Below are positions 63,507 to 64,000 of a stretch of DNA of 64,000 nucleotides, piece after piece (the stretch's first letter is position 1; every line of letters begins with the position of its first letter). The translations under genes and the position numbers were made by a program. Under the pieces are notes generated by a model that ran no database searches, was not told where the DNA came from, and saw only the letters and a list, made by a program, of their open reading frames with translations. The DNA is from PSRJ01 sp963825305 (GTDB lineage: Bacteria > Acidobacteriota > Terriglobia > Bryobacterales > Bryobacteraceae). The DNA is taken from contig CAWGTA010000004.1 in assembly GCA_963825305.1 (NCBI GenBank), forward strand, positions 620,001-684,000, given 5' to 3'.

Positions 63507-64000
63507 CTATTTGCGCCGCGCGGCCTGGATGTCTCCCTCCGCCATCTTCATCAGGAGATGCGTCACCGGACCGCCACTGGCCACGAATTCCACCGCGGTG
63601 CCGCTCAGAGAAAAGGCCGAGTCGGAGAATGGAAACAAGCGTTGCTTACCGGCGCCGTCCTGATCCCAGTAGAGGGCCCCGTGCGAGGCGGTGATTTCGA
63701 TAGAGTGCGGCTTGCCGTTGTCCAAAAAATCGTAGAACCCCACGTACTTGGCCAAGGTGGCGTCGGATATGGGAGCCTCGCTGATCTCGGGGCCCTTGGC
63801 GTCCATGTGCCGCCGGTCCTTCTCGTTTTCATTGCAAACAAATTCCAGCATCTCCGTGTCGACCATCAGCTCTTGCCGTATGGTGACGGTCCATGGCCTG
63901 GCGTAGGTCTTGGGATCGTCGAGCGTCATGCGAATTTCCATGTGCCCAAAGTCGGCGCGGCGGAAGCGCTCCGTGATACGCAGGTCCTCGGAGTGCGGAT
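63507..64000 (-). CDS. Secreted 'GKPDLSGLW' family protein, partial at window edge
   Basis: C-terminal part of the fourth family member, continuing past the right edge. Recognised blocks are TERFRRADFGHMEIRMTLDD, KTYARPWTVTIRQELMVDTE, MLEFVCNENEKDRRHMDAKG and a longer C-terminal domain (ATLAKYVGFYDFLDNGKPHS; FPFSDSAFSLSGTAVEFVA) absent from the shorter paralogues. That end resembles a domain found in peptidase-associated proteins. The start is outside the window. The internal ATG near 63941 is not the true start. Confidence 0.65.
   Translation of the reverse strand, partial: PHSEDLRITERFRRADFGHMEIRMTLDDPKTYARPWTVTIRQELMVDTEMLEFVCNENEKDRRHMDAKGPEISEAPISDATLAKYVGFYDFLDNGKPHSIEITASHGALYWDQDGAGKQRLFPFSDSAFSLSGTAVEFVASGGPVTHLLMKMAEGDIQAARRK

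Noticed and set aside
1..64000. tRNA, rRNA or prophage genes
   Set aside because: I looked in the intergenic gaps and saw no cloverleaf, rRNA core or phage structural gene.

Overview
The window looks like a chromosomal segment of an Acidobacteriota bacterium close to the Solibacter/Bryobacter group. The evidence is the gene content: an Oar-type TonB-dependent receptor with a carboxypeptidase-like plug extension, a DUF1587/1592/1588/1585 cytochrome paired with a DUF1552 protein, several PQQ dehydrogenases and NHL propellers, DUF6152 proteins, and four members of a secreted family carrying a 'GKPDLSGLW'-type motif. The DNA is GC-rich and densely coded on both strands. No tRNA, rRNA, transposase, integrase or CRISPR array was seen.

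Layout. 0-1.5 kb: the end of a leftward cluster with rpiB and deoC; DeoC has an N-terminal amphipathic helix and a four-Cys motif, suggesting a sugar-phosphate-utilizing (SPU) bacterial microcompartment locus that continues off the left edge. 1.5-2.5 kb: a NicO/RcnA-type metal transporter with a His-rich loop. 2.5-5.6 kb: a proline-rich membrane protein with an MPN/JAB-like domain lacking the catalytic histidines, and a FecR-like exported protein. 5.6-18.9 kb: a Wzx/Wzy-type exopolysaccharide locus, with a TPR protein, O-antigen ligase, UpxY/NusG-like antiterminator, ribbon-helix-helix protein, Wza, a Wzz/BY-kinase, flippase, polymerase, two glycosyltransferases, a WbaP-like initiating transferase and a CpsB-type phosphatase. 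19-24 kb: a tandem GlcG/HbpS protein, NHL propellers and a YbiT-type ABC-F protein. 24-39 kb: secreted oxidative and hydrolytic functions (diheme cytochrome c plus PQQ dehydrogenase, serine hydrolase, amidohydrolase, exported class II aldolase, beta-propellers, MBL hydrolase, DUF6152 genes). 39-42.4 kb: an RND efflux permease with no adjacent adaptor. 42.4-48.2 kb: small enzymes, a decayed dehydrogenase and tandem carboxymuconolactone decarboxylase domains. 48.4-53.4 kb: an ankyrin / multi-DUF cytochrome / DUF1552 operon. 53.6-64 kb: the TonB receptor, two more PQQ dehydrogenases, an amidohydrolase, an MBL hydrolase and a partial secreted-family protein.

Many periplasmic genes are translationally coupled (ATGA overlaps at about 25.1, 31.5, 49.9 and 58.7 kb), suggesting small catabolic operons: quinoprotein with cytochrome c, amidohydrolase with aldolase, and ankyrin with the multi-DUF cytochrome.

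Two features run through the whole window. First, about fourteen genes are broken by single-base indels with family similarity continuing in the next frame, and I saw almost no in-frame nonsense mutations; this looks more like consensus errors than decay, except for the dehydrogenase at 42.4-43.1 kb, which has lost internal blocks. Second, intergenic gaps hold short palindromic and inverted repeats in several families, including about 100-bp MITE-like elements with 29-30-bp arms and a composite element found near 24.2, 43.2 and 56.8 kb.
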